The position numbers and the translations under genes were made by a program. From positions 1 through 6,827 of the forward strand of contig JAUNIK010000149.1 of NCBI GenBank assembly GCA_030523505.1: DNA of 6,827 nt, written 5' to 3'. The notes below the pieces were generated by a model. It saw nothing but the letters and a program-made list of their open reading frames with translations. It was not told where the DNA came from and searched no databases. Positions 1 to 6,827 of the stretch are shown here, piece by piece. Each line of letters begins with the position of its first letter. The stretch's first letter is position 1. Origin of the DNA: Prevotellaceae bacterium (GTDB lineage Bacteria; Bacteroidota; Bacteroidia; Bacteroidales; Bacteroidaceae).

Positions 1-1010
1 TTGAGGGTTATGTCACGACGGCTGTCGGTCATATTGTATGCTTCCCAAAGGTTTTCTGTTGCCGACTCCCAACCTTGTGCATTGTTTGGTCCACCCTTGC
101 TGGTATCGAGCGAAGGAAGCAGACGTACAAGGAACTGACCGCCCTTCCAGCCTTCTGATAGGGTTGCACTGAAGTTGGCTGCCCACGCTATCTCGCTGTT
201 GAACTTGTTTTCGATTTTGAACAGGTCAGCGAAAGACGCCAGCATCGGACACACTGCGATTACCTTCTGTGCACAATCCACTGCCTTCTGCCAGTATTCG
301 TTACTTCTGTTCTCGGCTGCGTATGTATTGAAAACACGAGCCTTGAGAGCTGTAGCGGAGATTGACTTCGGCATACCGTCGAGCTGGCGGCTTGGATCAA
401 CGAGGTGCTGTTCTGCATAGTCGAGATCGTCGAAGATGACCTGATAGATCTCGTCCTTTGGAGCACGTGGCAGCAACTCATCCTCTGCACCAGTCATATC
501 ATGGGTGCGGAGTGGTACCTCACCAAACATACGCATCAGGTCGAAGTACATATAGGCACGGAAGAAACGAGCCTCAGCCACGAGGTTGTCGCGCAGGGTG
601 GTGTTCATATTAATGTCTGGCACCTTGTCGATAACGACATTACAGGTTTTGATAACCTGATAGAAGTCACGCCAGAGATACTCGAGCGGCTCGTTGTATG
701 GGTCAATCTGGAAGTTCTCGATTGACTGATACTCTGTTGCAGTCATATGCGAATGAGCATTGTCAGAGAACACATCCTGCAAAACCCAGTAGTAGTTGAA
801 GAACACACCTCCAAAATTGTTATCCCACAGGCCGCCAGGAGAATATCCGGCGATGAGATAATCGTATATGGCGTTGGTAGCCGAGAGGGCATGTGTCTCT
901 GTCTTGAAATAACTCTCGGTGGTGATATTGCCTTTTGGCTGCTCGTCAAGGAAGCCACTGCATGATGACATTATCATGAGGGCAAGGAGCGGAAGAATAT
1001 ATTTTTTCAT
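1..1010 (-). CDS. SusD/RagB-family nutrient-binding outer-membrane lipoprotein, C-terminus cut off by window edge
   Basis: This gene encodes the surface lipoprotein partner of the SusC transporter just upstream. In this family SusD caps the SusC barrel and binds the glycan or other nutrient before import. Reading the minus strand from the ATG at 1010 gives 336 codons with no stop before base 1. Family members are usually about 500-600 residues, so roughly the last third lies outside the window. The N-terminus is a short lysine-plus-hydrophobic signal peptide ending in a lipobox (MSSC, lipidated Cys17), followed by GFLDEQP, the usual SusD opening. Residues 145-167 match the family hallmark (AEARFFRAYMYFDLMR then FGEVPL), part of the TPR-like helical core. 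Residues 320-335 (NLWEAYNMTDSRRDIT) also fit the family. It starts 12 bases after the SusC stop, so it is almost certainly co-transcribed. No Shine-Dalgarno motif is visible. The ligand cannot be inferred from this fragment. The family call is very secure. Confidence 0.96.
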   Translation of the reverse strand, partial: MKKYILPLLALMIMSSCSGFLDEQPKGNITTESYFKTETHALSATNAIYDYLIAGYSPGGLWDNNFGGVFFNYYWVLQDVFSDNAHSHMTATEYQSIENFQIDPYNEPLEYLWRDFYQVIKTCNVVIDKVPDINMNTTLRDNLVAEARFFRAYMYFDLMRMFGEVPLRTHDMTGAEDELLPRAPKDEIYQVIFDDLDYAEQHLVDPSRQLDGMPKSISATALKARVFNTYAAENRSNEYWQKAVDCAQKVIAVCPMLASFADLFKIENKFNSEIAWAANFSATLSEGWKGGQFLVRLLPSLDTSKGGPNNAQGWESATENLWEAYNMTDSRRDITL

Positions 1011-1022
1011 ATTGCCGGTGGT

Positions 1023-4000
1023 TTAGAAGTTTACTTTGAGGCCAAACTCATACGAACGGCACATTGGGTATGTACCATAGTCGGCACCCATTGAAAGGTT
1101 GTTGTTAGCAAAACGGCTCACCTCAGGGTCGTAGCCTGTATAGTTGGTGAAGGTGAAGAGATTCTTTGCGCTGGCAAAGACTGTAAGGTCTGAGCAGTAG
1201 AATTTCTTGATCAGTTCCTTAGGGAATGTGTAGCTCAGCGTCACATCCTTGATACGCATATAACTGCCGCTCTCTATGAAGTGGTCAGACAGAATGTTGC
1301 CTGCCGACTTGGTGGTTGCGCGTGGCATCAGGTTGGTTGGGTTGTCCACAGTCCAACGGTTGAGCACTGCTGTCGAATTGTTCTTGAAACCATTGAGGCT
1401 CTCGAGTGAGAACTTGTTGAAGTTTACAATCTCGTTGCCTAACTGTCCCTGCAGGAACACATTGAGCGAGATACTTGAATGGTCGCGGAAGTTATAACCG
1501 AAGGTGTTGTTGAAACCAAATGTGAAATCCGGATTGGCATTGCCAAGTTCATAGAGGTCCTTCTCATTGATTTCGTTGTCACCGTTCTTATCTACATACT
1601 TGCGATCGCCGTGTGCAAGTGTCTTGCCTGCAAAGAAAGGAATGGTTGATGGATCCTCGTTCAGCTGCACGATACCATCAGTCTTGTAACCGTAGAGAGT
1701 TCCGATTGGCTTACCCTCGGTAATCTTTGTCCAATAGGTAATACCAAGAACGGATGCACCGTTGAGTTCATCCATAGTACCGGCGAGGTTGGTGATCTCA
1801 TTCTGGTTATATCCGGCTGTTACATCGATAGTCCAGTTGAACTTGCCTGTGAACGGAACAGCATTGATTGTGAAGTCGAAGCCGCGGTTCTCAAGGTTAC
1901 CCACGTTCTTCATCACTGAGTCGTAACCGGTGTGGAAGGATACCGGCATGTTGAGCAGCAGGTCGGATGTCTTCTTGATGTAAGTGTCAATGGTGAAGTT
2001 GAGTCGGTTATCGAAGAATCCGAAATCGAGTCCAAGGTTATACTGTGATGTGGTCTCCCACTTCAAGTCCTGATTGCTGATGGTGTATGGAGTGAGACCA
2101 GTGAGGATGGTGTTGGTGCCGAAATAAGCCTCTGTGTTGAACAGCAGACCTTGCGAACTGTATGAGGCGATACCCTCATTACCTACCTTACCATAGCTAA
2201 GACGCAGTTTAAGGTTAGAGAACACACTCTGGTTCTTCATGAATGCCTCTTCTGAGACGCGCCAAGCACCACTTACCGATGGGAAGAAACCATACTTGTT
2301 GCCGATACCGAATTTTGAAGAGCCATCCACACGGCCTGACACAGAAATCAGGTAACGGTCAGCGTAGTTGTAGTTGGCACGAGCAAGATACGAAAGCATC
2401 TGCCATTCTGTTACGCCACTCGAGGCAAGCTGCTTCTGACTACCCGACTGGATTGAGTTGAAACCGAGGAATCCATCAGCGAAATCTGCTGTCGCCACTG
2501 CTACATATTCCGAGTGGAACTTCTGTGCTGTGAAACCAGCCAGTGCACTGAATGTGTGGTCACCAAAGGTATGGGTATAGTTGGCTGTGCTCTCCCAGTT
2601 CCAGTTGTAACCGTCACGGGTACCCACCTGGGCATAACCGTTATTGCTTTCAGCACGCTTGATGTTTCCCGGAGCAAAAGCCTGATCCTTGATACTGAAA
2701 TAGTCAATACCGATACCAGCCTTCAGTGTGAGGCCTTTGATAACAGTATATTCAAGGAAGGCACTGTCGATAGTGCGGAAGGTAGTGTTGCGGTTGAGTG
2801 CTTCATACGCGTCCTGAACAGGGTTTCCCACATTCGGATTTGCAGTATTGTTCTCATACACGTATGTACCGTCTTCATTATATACACCGAGTCCTGGGTT
2901 CATCTCCAATGCCCATGAGGTGATACTTGATGCGAAACCTCCTTCGGAGTTTGTCACAACACCATTGCTACGGCTGTAGCTGGCATTGGTTGTGATGTTG
3001 AGTTTGAGGCTCTTACTGATATCCTGACTGAAGTTGAAGCGGAAACTGCCCTTGCCGAAATCAGAACCGATGATGATACCATCCTGCAGAAGGAGGTTGG
3101 CTGCGGCAAGATATGATGTCTGATTGGTACCTCCTGATACAGAGATGTCATAATTCTGCAGCGGTGCTGTGCGGAATATCTCATCCTGCCAGTCGGTTGA
3201 CTGACGCGAGAGATTATTGAGACCAGCGAAGATTGCCTTGCGCTCAATTCCGTCATTGTCGGCAACCTCGTTGGCGAGGTCGGCAAGTTGGCGTGCGTTG
3301 AGCATGTCCATCTTCTTAGAGAGGTTCTGTATAGAAACCTTCGCGTTGAATGTGACGCGAGCCTTGCCTGCCTTACCCTGCTTTGTTGTAACGAGGATGA
3401 CACCGTTAGCACCTCGCGAACCGTAGATTGCTGTAGCAGAGGCATCCTTCAGAATCTCTATCGACTCGATGTCACCAGGGCTTATCGAGGTCAAAGGGTT
3501 GAGTGCTGGATTCTTCAGCGTACTGGTGCTCATGCTACCAGCATCGCTGATGATTGGCATACCGTCGATTACATAGAGCGGTTCGTTGTTACCATTGATG
3601 GAACTGGTACCGCGGATACGGATAGAAGTGCCACCACCTGGCTGACCAGAGGTGTTCATTACTACCACACCTGAGGCGCGGCCCTGCAGACCTTGGTCGA
3701 ATGATGTGACAGAAGTGGCTGCGAGTTCATCGGCACTGATGCTTGAAATGGCTGATGTGAGGTCGCTCTTCTTCATCGTTCCATAACCTACCACCACGAC
3801 TTCCTGCATCACATTATGTTCTTCTTCAAGTACTATGGCGAGAGTTGTACGGCCTTTTGTGGAAACTGTCTGCTTCTTATAGCCTACATAACTTACCAAA
3901 AGGTTACAGCCTGTTGGGCAGTCAAGTGCAAAGTTTCCGTCTATATCGGTCACTGTTCCAACATTTTCCTTTCCCTCGACGGTAACGACAGCACCCATTA

Positions 4001-4109
4001 CTGGTGCTCCGCTCTCATCGGTAATCTGTCCTTTGACACTTGTGTTCTGTGCCATTATCTGCATGCTGAAACACATCATCAGCATTGCAAGGTATAATCT
4101 TATCTTCAT
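1023..4109 (-). CDS. SusC/RagA-family TonB-dependent outer-membrane transporter
   Basis: This is a 1028-residue TonB-dependent barrel that imports nutrients, typically oligosaccharides, across the outer membrane together with SusD. I place the start at 4109 because it opens a classic signal peptide (MKIRLYLAML, ending QIMAQ, probable cleavage after Ala20). The frame stays open 29 codons further, to an ATG at 4196, but that extension has no signal-peptide character and overlaps the end of the upstream gene. Visible parts are a carboxypeptidase-D regulatory-like domain at about 25-95 (VKGQITDESGAPVMGAVVTV, then LLVSYVGYKKQ), the EVVVVGYGT segment at 103-111 near the TonB box, a plug at about 112-245 (IRIRGTSSINGNNEPLYVID, IEILKDASATAIYGSRGANG, ILVTTKQG), and a beta-barrel from about 250 to the terminal Phe. 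An EF-hand-like loop lies at 840-851. Length and layout are normal for the family. The gap to the upstream lipoprotein is 13 bases and to SusD 12 bases. Substrate is unknown. Confidence 0.97.
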   Translation of the reverse strand: MKIRLYLAMLMMCFSMQIMAQNTSVKGQITDESGAPVMGAVVTVEGKENVGTVTDIDGNFALDCPTGCNLLVSYVGYKKQTVSTKGRTTLAIVLEEEHNVMQEVVVVGYGTMKKSDLTSAISSISADELAATSVTSFDQGLQGRASGVVVMNTSGQPGGGTSIRIRGTSSINGNNEPLYVIDGMPIISDAGSMSTSTLKNPALNPLTSISPGDIESIEILKDASATAIYGSRGANGVILVTTKQGKAGKARVTFNAKVSIQNLSKKMDMLNARQLADLANEVADNDGIERKAIFAGLNNLSRQSTDWQDEIFRTAPLQNYDISVSGGTNQTSYLAAANLLLQDGIIIGSDFGKGSFRFNFSQDISKSLKLNITTNASYSRSNGVVTNSEGGFASSITSWALEMNPGLGVYNEDGTYVYENNTANPNVGNPVQDAYEALNRNTTFRTIDSAFLEYTVIKGLTLKAGIGIDYFSIKDQAFAPGNIKRAESNNGYAQVGTRDGYNWNWESTANYTHTFGDHTFSALAGFTAQKFHSEYVAVATADFADGFLGFNSIQSGSQKQLASSGVTEWQMLSYLARANYNYADRYLISVSGRVDGSSKFGIGNKYGFFPSVSGAWRVSEEAFMKNQSVFSNLKLRLSYGKVGNEGIASYSSQGLLFNTEAYFGTNTILTGLTPYTISNQDLKWETTSQYNLGLDFGFFDNRLNFTIDTYIKKTSDLLLNMPVSFHTGYDSVMKNVGNLENRGFDFTINAVPFTGKFNWTIDVTAGYNQNEITNLAGTMDELNGASVLGITYWTKITEGKPIGTLYGYKTDGIVQLNEDPSTIPFFAGKTLAHGDRKYVDKNGDNEINEKDLYELGNANPDFTFGFNNTFGYNFRDHSSISLNVFLQGQLGNEIVNFNKFSLESLNGFKNNSTAVLNRWTVDNPTNLMPRATTKSAGNILSDHFIESGSYMRIKDVTLSYTFPKELIKKFYCSDLTVFASAKNLFTFTNYTGYDPEVSRFANNNLSMGADYGTYPMCRSYEFGLKVNF
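1557..1592 (-). other. EF-hand-like calcium-binding loop in the SusC barrel region
   Basis: The codons for residues 840-851 of the SusC-family protein spell DKNGDNEINEKD. This fits the 12-residue EF-hand loop pattern, with oxygen ligands at positions 1, 3, 5 and 12, Gly-Asp at 4-5 and Ile at 8. Similar D-x-N-G-D loops recur in SusC-family proteins near the same KYVDKNGD context, so this is probably a structural calcium site in an extracellular loop rather than anything specific to this locus. Calcium binding is inferred from the motif only. Confidence 0.5.
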
Positions 4110-4122
4110 TTTTTCAGGGCGT

Positions 4123-4983
4123 TTAGTATGAACCTGGGTTACAGTTTTCAATGAAATAGCTGGCTGGATCGCTGCCACGGTAAGGTGTGAAGTCATCGGT
4201 CTGCGAAACGGCCTCGAATGTCTCTACCACGCGCTCGTCTTTATCGTAACCTGTCACGAACGAGAGGTCCTGATGGCTCTCCAGAACGAGCTTGCGGTTC
4301 TCACACTGCAGAACCTTGTAGCCAGTGATGACAGGTATGCCTGGTGAGAAAATGTTGTACTTGACGGTGTAGAGAGAGTCGATTCTTGCACCATCCATCA
4401 CTGCCTTCCATGCACAGGTGGCATCGAGTGTCTCCATGCCATCCACAGAGAGCACGGTTCCCCAGTCCTTCTCCCATGTCAGGTCTGGGTTATAACGGAA
4501 GAGATCGTCCTTCATATACTCCTTGGCAAGGTCTTCGCCCTTGATAATCTGCGAAACCATCTGCCAGTCGTACTTCAGGAGCAGTGGTATCTGTGCTATT
4601 GCCACCTCCATCACGAGGTCGGCAGCATCGAGTTGCTGGCCACTTGCGTCCTGGGCATAGAAAGAGCAAACGGTGACACCAGCGGCGTCTTCGGCCTGCA
4701 CCTGATAGATATAGTTGAACGGGAATGTGCTGCCTGCCACATTAATACGGTCAGAAAAGTCTTCTACAACCTGACCGGCAATGGTCTTGCGCACATCGAT
4801 ACAACTCACTGCTGAGGGGTTGCTGAGGTTCACACCTACTGAAACATCCTCGCCGATGCTTACGGATGCCGAGTAGTTGCTTAACGTAAGCAGATGGTTC
4901 ACCACCTCATTGTCCTTGCCACACGATAGCATCATCGCTATCATCACGAGGCATGAGACAAATCCTAAAAATCTTTTATTCAT
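4123..4983 (-). CDS. Putative surface lipoprotein with a probable lipocalin-like C-terminal half, function unknown
   Basis: This 286-residue exported lipoprotein was not assigned to a named family. The start at 4983 gives a signal peptide with a basic N-terminus (MNKR), a hydrophobic core and a lipobox ending LSC, with lipidated Cys21. The following GKDNE is Lys/acid-rich, like Bacteroidota lipoprotein export signals, so surface display is plausible. Residues about 30-130 look like an Ig-like beta-sandwich (SASVSIGEDVSVGVNL; YIYQVQAEDAAG then VCSFYAQDASG). Residues about 134-260 resemble lipocalin-like domains of Bacteroidota lipoproteins: LLLKYDWQMVSQIIKG, then KDDLFRYNPDLTWEKDWG, with a late strand KLVLES. 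Both domain calls rest on pattern similarity and are inference. It lies 27 bases after the isomerase-type gene and 13 bases before SusC, on the same strand. This suggests a surface glycan-binding or accessory role, although such proteins more often follow SusD. Five cysteines (61, 106, 190, 227, 281) besides Cys21 could form disulfides. No catalytic motif is recognised. Confidence 0.85.
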   Translation of the reverse strand: MNKRFLGFVSCLVMIAMMLSCGKDNEVVNHLLTLSNYSASVSIGEDVSVGVNLSNPSAVSCIDVRKTIAGQVVEDFSDRINVAGSTFPFNYIYQVQAEDAAGVTVCSFYAQDASGQQLDAADLVMEVAIAQIPLLLKYDWQMVSQIIKGEDLAKEYMKDDLFRYNPDLTWEKDWGTVLSVDGMETLDATCAWKAVMDGARIDSLYTVKYNIFSPGIPVITGYKVLQCENRKLVLESHQDLSFVTGYDKDERVVETFEAVSQTDDFTPYRGSDPASYFIENCNPGSY

Positions 4984-5010
4984 CTTACTCTGGTTTTTAT
5001 GTGTTATTAG

Positions 5011-6738
5011 TTAGAATCTTACATATGCCTTGATGGTCATGCACTCCTTACCCTCGGAGCGGCCACATGGGGTGATGCGGTAATCGCCAAGATGTGCAGG
5101 GATGATGAATGTCTCAGCGTAGTGCACCACAAATGGCTCGAAACTGCCCGTAGGACTGTCCACGAGGGCCTCCTCACCATCCACGAGGTTCAGCACATTC
5201 ACACTGCCACCGGTGTTATGCAGCACTGGCTGAGTGAAAGTATGGCGGCGGGTCTCGATGAACTCACGCTCGTGCAGACCAGTCTTCTCCTCCTTCACAC
5301 CGTCAGCATCGCTCAGCACCTCGAAGTGGTTGGCAATCTCTGCATGCACGAAATCGGTGTCGCGCTCCCATGCAATGACATGCTTGCCTCGCTCCACATT
5401 GATAGGACGTGGCTTACCGTCGAGTCCCAGTCGCTGCCAGTCCCACAGCTTGAATGTGAAGATGCTTGGCGTACTGCTAATCTCGAGCACCATGCTGCCG
5501 GCACCTGAACAATGGATGGTACCGCCAGGGATGAGGTAATGGTCGTGCTTCTTGGCGTGAAGTTTGTTCACGTATTTCTCTGCGTCAAACACTATCTCGC
5601 CTCTCTGTGCACTGCGCAGGTCTTCAATCATCGCCTTCGAGTCAACACCCTTCTTCAATCCGAGATAAACCACAGCATCCTCGTCAGCATCGAGCAGATA
5701 GTAACTCTCGTCCTGAGTGTAGTGAATGCCGAAATGCTCATGCACGAACTCGTTTGTTGGGTGCACCTGCAACGACAGGTTACCACCGCCGATGGTATCG
5801 AGGAAATCGAAACGTATAGGGAAGTCGTCGCCGAAACGTGCCTCAACACAACTGCCCAGCAACTTGCGTGTCTGGAACATCACCACATCCTTTGAAGGCA
5901 ACTCGAACAGTGTGCCGTCGATATTGAAGTAGAGACTGTTCTCCTCAGGCACGCAGTCGAAGCACCAACCGTAGTTCACCATCTCGCGGTCAAGGTCGCA
6001 CACATCCTTCATCCACTGTCCGCCCCATGGTGCTGGGTCGAAGAATGGAACAACGCGGAATGGGCGGTTCACTGTGGCGTTGATACCCTCCATGAAGGTA
6101 TCGTTGCTGATCATCTTCGGAGTCTGTCGGCAGTTAGTGTCGAGCCAGTACTGTATGCGACCAGCCTTTACGAGGCGTTTCTTAATGCGATCACAGAGAT
6201 TCCAGTCGTTGAAATATCCACGCTTGTATTGCAGTGAAGCGCCCTCGGCACTGTTGTCGATACCCAGAGCCTTCACCTCATGACGACGGAAACGCATCTG
6301 TATCTCCCAGCGCGCCATATTGGCATACACCACCGGTGCATCATCAGCGAAAAGCGACGCGCCCGTACCTATTATAATAATATTATCACCCTTCGCAACC
6401 TCTGCTTCGAGAGCCTTGCGCCCCTCGGCATTGAAATACTCCTCGATGCGAATGTTCGACATGAAGCCAAACAGCACATCGTCGGTCATGAAGCGTTCTG
6501 TCATAGCAGCCACCTCAGCCTCTGGGCGCATATAGTCGCGAGTGAGCAGCACACGACGACCGAGAGCAGCCATAGCCTCGGCAATCTCTTCCTCGTAGGT
6601 GCCGGTATAGAGTTCAAGCACAAGCACTGGAGCCTGCGCAAACTCATCCTTCAGCACCGTCGTTATCGCCTCCCATCCGATATGGATAGGCCCCTCCACC
6701 ACTGTTGAAGGGAATTTATCGTAATTTGATTTTCGCAT
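5011..6738 (-). CDS. Class I mannose-6-phosphate isomerase-type protein with an extra N-terminal domain
   Basis: The C-terminal half (about 280-575) is a cupin of the type I phosphomannose isomerase family, which interconverts mannose-6-phosphate and fructose-6-phosphate in the cytoplasm using one bound metal, usually zinc. The metal-site pattern is visible: Gln324 and His326 in LSLQVHPTNE, Glu344 in DESYYLLDAD, and His409 in IPGGTIHCSG. It is followed by VLEISSTPSIFTFKLWDWQR and RPINVERGKH, which match the family's conserved end of the active-site region. The 575 residues exceed the roughly 300-400 usual for this family, because an N-terminal region of about 230 residues precedes the cupin. 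That region alternates strand and helix (VLVLELYTGTYEEEIAEAM, DNIIIIGTGASLF, YKRGYFNDWNLCDRIKKRL) and resembles a uridine-kinase-like fold without a Walker A GxxxxGK[ST] motif; this is inference. There is no signal peptide. It is the first gene of the apparent operon, and the ATG at 6738 follows A-rich sequence with no Shine-Dalgarno motif. Activity on a related sugar phosphate or a non-catalytic role is possible. Confidence 0.9.
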   Translation of the reverse strand: MRKSNYDKFPSTVVEGPIHIGWEAITTVLKDEFAQAPVLVLELYTGTYEEEIAEAMAALGRRVLLTRDYMRPEAEVAAMTERFMTDDVLFGFMSNIRIEEYFNAEGRKALEAEVAKGDNIIIIGTGASLFADDAPVVYANMARWEIQMRFRRHEVKALGIDNSAEGASLQYKRGYFNDWNLCDRIKKRLVKAGRIQYWLDTNCRQTPKMISNDTFMEGINATVNRPFRVVPFFDPAPWGGQWMKDVCDLDREMVNYGWCFDCVPEENSLYFNIDGTLFELPSKDVVMFQTRKLLGSCVEARFGDDFPIRFDFLDTIGGGNLSLQVHPTNEFVHEHFGIHYTQDESYYLLDADEDAVVYLGLKKGVDSKAMIEDLRSAQRGEIVFDAEKYVNKLHAKKHDHYLIPGGTIHCSGAGSMVLEISSTPSIFTFKLWDWQRLGLDGKPRPINVERGKHVIAWERDTDFVHAEIANHFEVLSDADGVKEEKTGLHEREFIETRRHTFTQPVLHNTGGSVNVLNLVDGEEALVDSPTGSFEPFVVHYAETFIIPAHLGDYRITPCGRSEGKECMTIKAYVRF

Positions 6739-6765
6739 TGTTTATATAGTTTTAATTTATTATAT
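6739..6765 (-). promoter_or_regulatory. AT-rich translation-initiation leader of the first operon gene
   Basis: The 27 bases before the isomerase-type start codon are almost entirely A and T on the coding strand (ending AACTATATAAACA before ATG) and contain no purine-rich Shine-Dalgarno motif. Bacteroidota genes commonly start this way, with an unstructured A-rich 5' leader. This supports both the start choice at 6738 and this gene being first in its transcript. I could not place a convincing Bacteroidota promoter (TTTG near -33, TAnnTTTG near -7). The nearest fit is TAGGTTTC at 6780-6787, which has no TTTG partner at the right distance. Confidence 0.4.
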
Positions 6766-6784
6766 GTTTCGTAAGTTCCGAAAC
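6766..6784. repeat. Perfect 6-bp inverted repeat in the operon leader
   Basis: GTTTCG at 6766-6771 and CGAAAC at 6779-6784 are perfect reverse complements separated by seven bases (TAAGTTC). The element lies 28 bases upstream of the first start codon of the operon. It could be an operator for a regulator that binds as a dimer, a hairpin in the 5' leader RNA, or part of a dispersed intergenic repeat. It is not followed by a T-run on either strand that would make it a clear intrinsic terminator. The sequence match is certain; function is unknown. Confidence 0.5.
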
Positions 6785-6827
6785 CTAGGAGTTCTTTCTC
6801 CGCTACGCTATGAAAGCGGCAGAGCCG
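6784..6827. repeat. Run of short, abutting inverted repeats at the window edge
   Basis: Directly adjoining the GTTTCG/CGAAAC repeat are four more small dyads: the palindrome CCTAGG (6784-6789); GGAG (6788-6791) with CTCC (6798-6801); CCGCT (6800-6804) with AGCGG (6815-6819); and CGGC (6817-6820) with GCCG (6824-6827) around a three-base loop. Neighbouring arms overlap by one to three bases, so not all can form at once. The last dyad touches the end of the window and may extend beyond it. The block is visibly richer in G+C than the AT-rich leader beside it. It may be a dispersed repeat, a structured leader, or the remnant of a terminator from an upstream gene. Each stem alone is short enough to arise by chance. 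Confidence 0.35.

Noticed and set aside
2954..3445. Open frame of 163 codons on the minus strand inside the SusC-family gene, in another frame
   Set aside because: It lies wholly within the plug and early barrel coding sequence, is Ser/Arg/Thr-rich, and resembles no family. It is a frame shadow.
4110..4196. A 29-residue N-terminal extension of the SusC-family reading frame beginning at an ATG at 4196
   Set aside because: It overlaps the end of the upstream lipoprotein gene, has no signal-peptide character, and would bury the clear signal peptide that begins at 4109.
6371..6390. AT-rich patch (ATTATAATAATATTATC) that could be mistaken for a promoter or origin element
   Set aside because: It is inside the isomerase-type gene and simply encodes the DNIIII run of a beta-strand.
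6280..6708. Open frame of 142 codons on the plus strand opposite the isomerase-type gene, plus similar plus-strand frames at 5092-5508, 5512-5895 and 2514-2918
   Set aside because: These lie antisense to well-supported genes. Their translations are low-information, with many His, Cys and Ser and no recognisable domain, and are explained by the codon usage of the real genes.
6759..6764. TATAAT on the minus strand upstream of the first start codon, resembling an E. coli -10 box
   Set aside because: Bacteroidota primary sigma factors recognise TAnnTTTG rather than TATAAT. The surrounding leader is AT-rich, so the match is expected by chance, and no suitable -33 element is present.
6817..6827. 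CGGC-AGA-GCCG hairpin at the right edge as an intrinsic terminator of an upstream gene
   Set aside because: Only a 4-bp stem is visible and neither strand shows a clear T-run after it inside the window, so a terminator call cannot be supported.

Overview
The window reads as a stretch of a Bacteroidota (Bacteroidetes) chromosome, most like a gut or rumen Prevotella/Bacteroides relative. The evidence is an adjacent SusC/SusD outer-membrane pair, Bacteroidota-style lipoprotein signal peptides, and start codons preceded by A-rich sequence rather than a Shine-Dalgarno motif. The genus is an inference; no taxonomic marker gene is present.

All supported genes lie on the minus strand, so they are transcribed from right to left. 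In transcription order they are: a 575-residue class I mannose-6-phosphate-isomerase-type protein with an extra N-terminal domain (6738 to 5011); a 286-residue lipoprotein with a probable lipocalin-like C-terminal half (4983 to 4123); a SusC/RagA-family TonB-dependent transporter (4109 to 1023); and a SusD/RagB-family lipoprotein (1010 down to base 1), which is cut by the window edge. The gaps are 27, 13 and 12 bases and hold no visible terminator or promoter, so the four genes are probably one operon that continues to the left of the window. No stretch of 300 bases lacks a gene. The only non-coding stretch of note is 6739-6827. It is AT-rich next to the first start codon, and further upstream it holds a series of small inverted repeats.

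Together this looks like the front part of a polysaccharide utilization locus (PUL) or related nutrient-uptake locus. SusD would capture a glycan or oligosaccharide at the cell surface and SusC would pull it through the outer membrane using TonB energy. The lipoprotein may be a surface accessory or binding protein, and the isomerase-type enzyme would act in the cytoplasm on a released sugar phosphate, such as mannose-6-phosphate or fructose-6-phosphate. No glycoside hydrolase or regulator is inside the window, so the substrate cannot be read directly; mannose chemistry is only hinted at by the isomerase. I see no mobile element, CRISPR array, tRNA or rRNA. Most of the window is a recognisable system. 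The less ordinary points are the two-part isomerase, the lipoprotein placed before SusC, and the inverted-repeat cluster in the leader.
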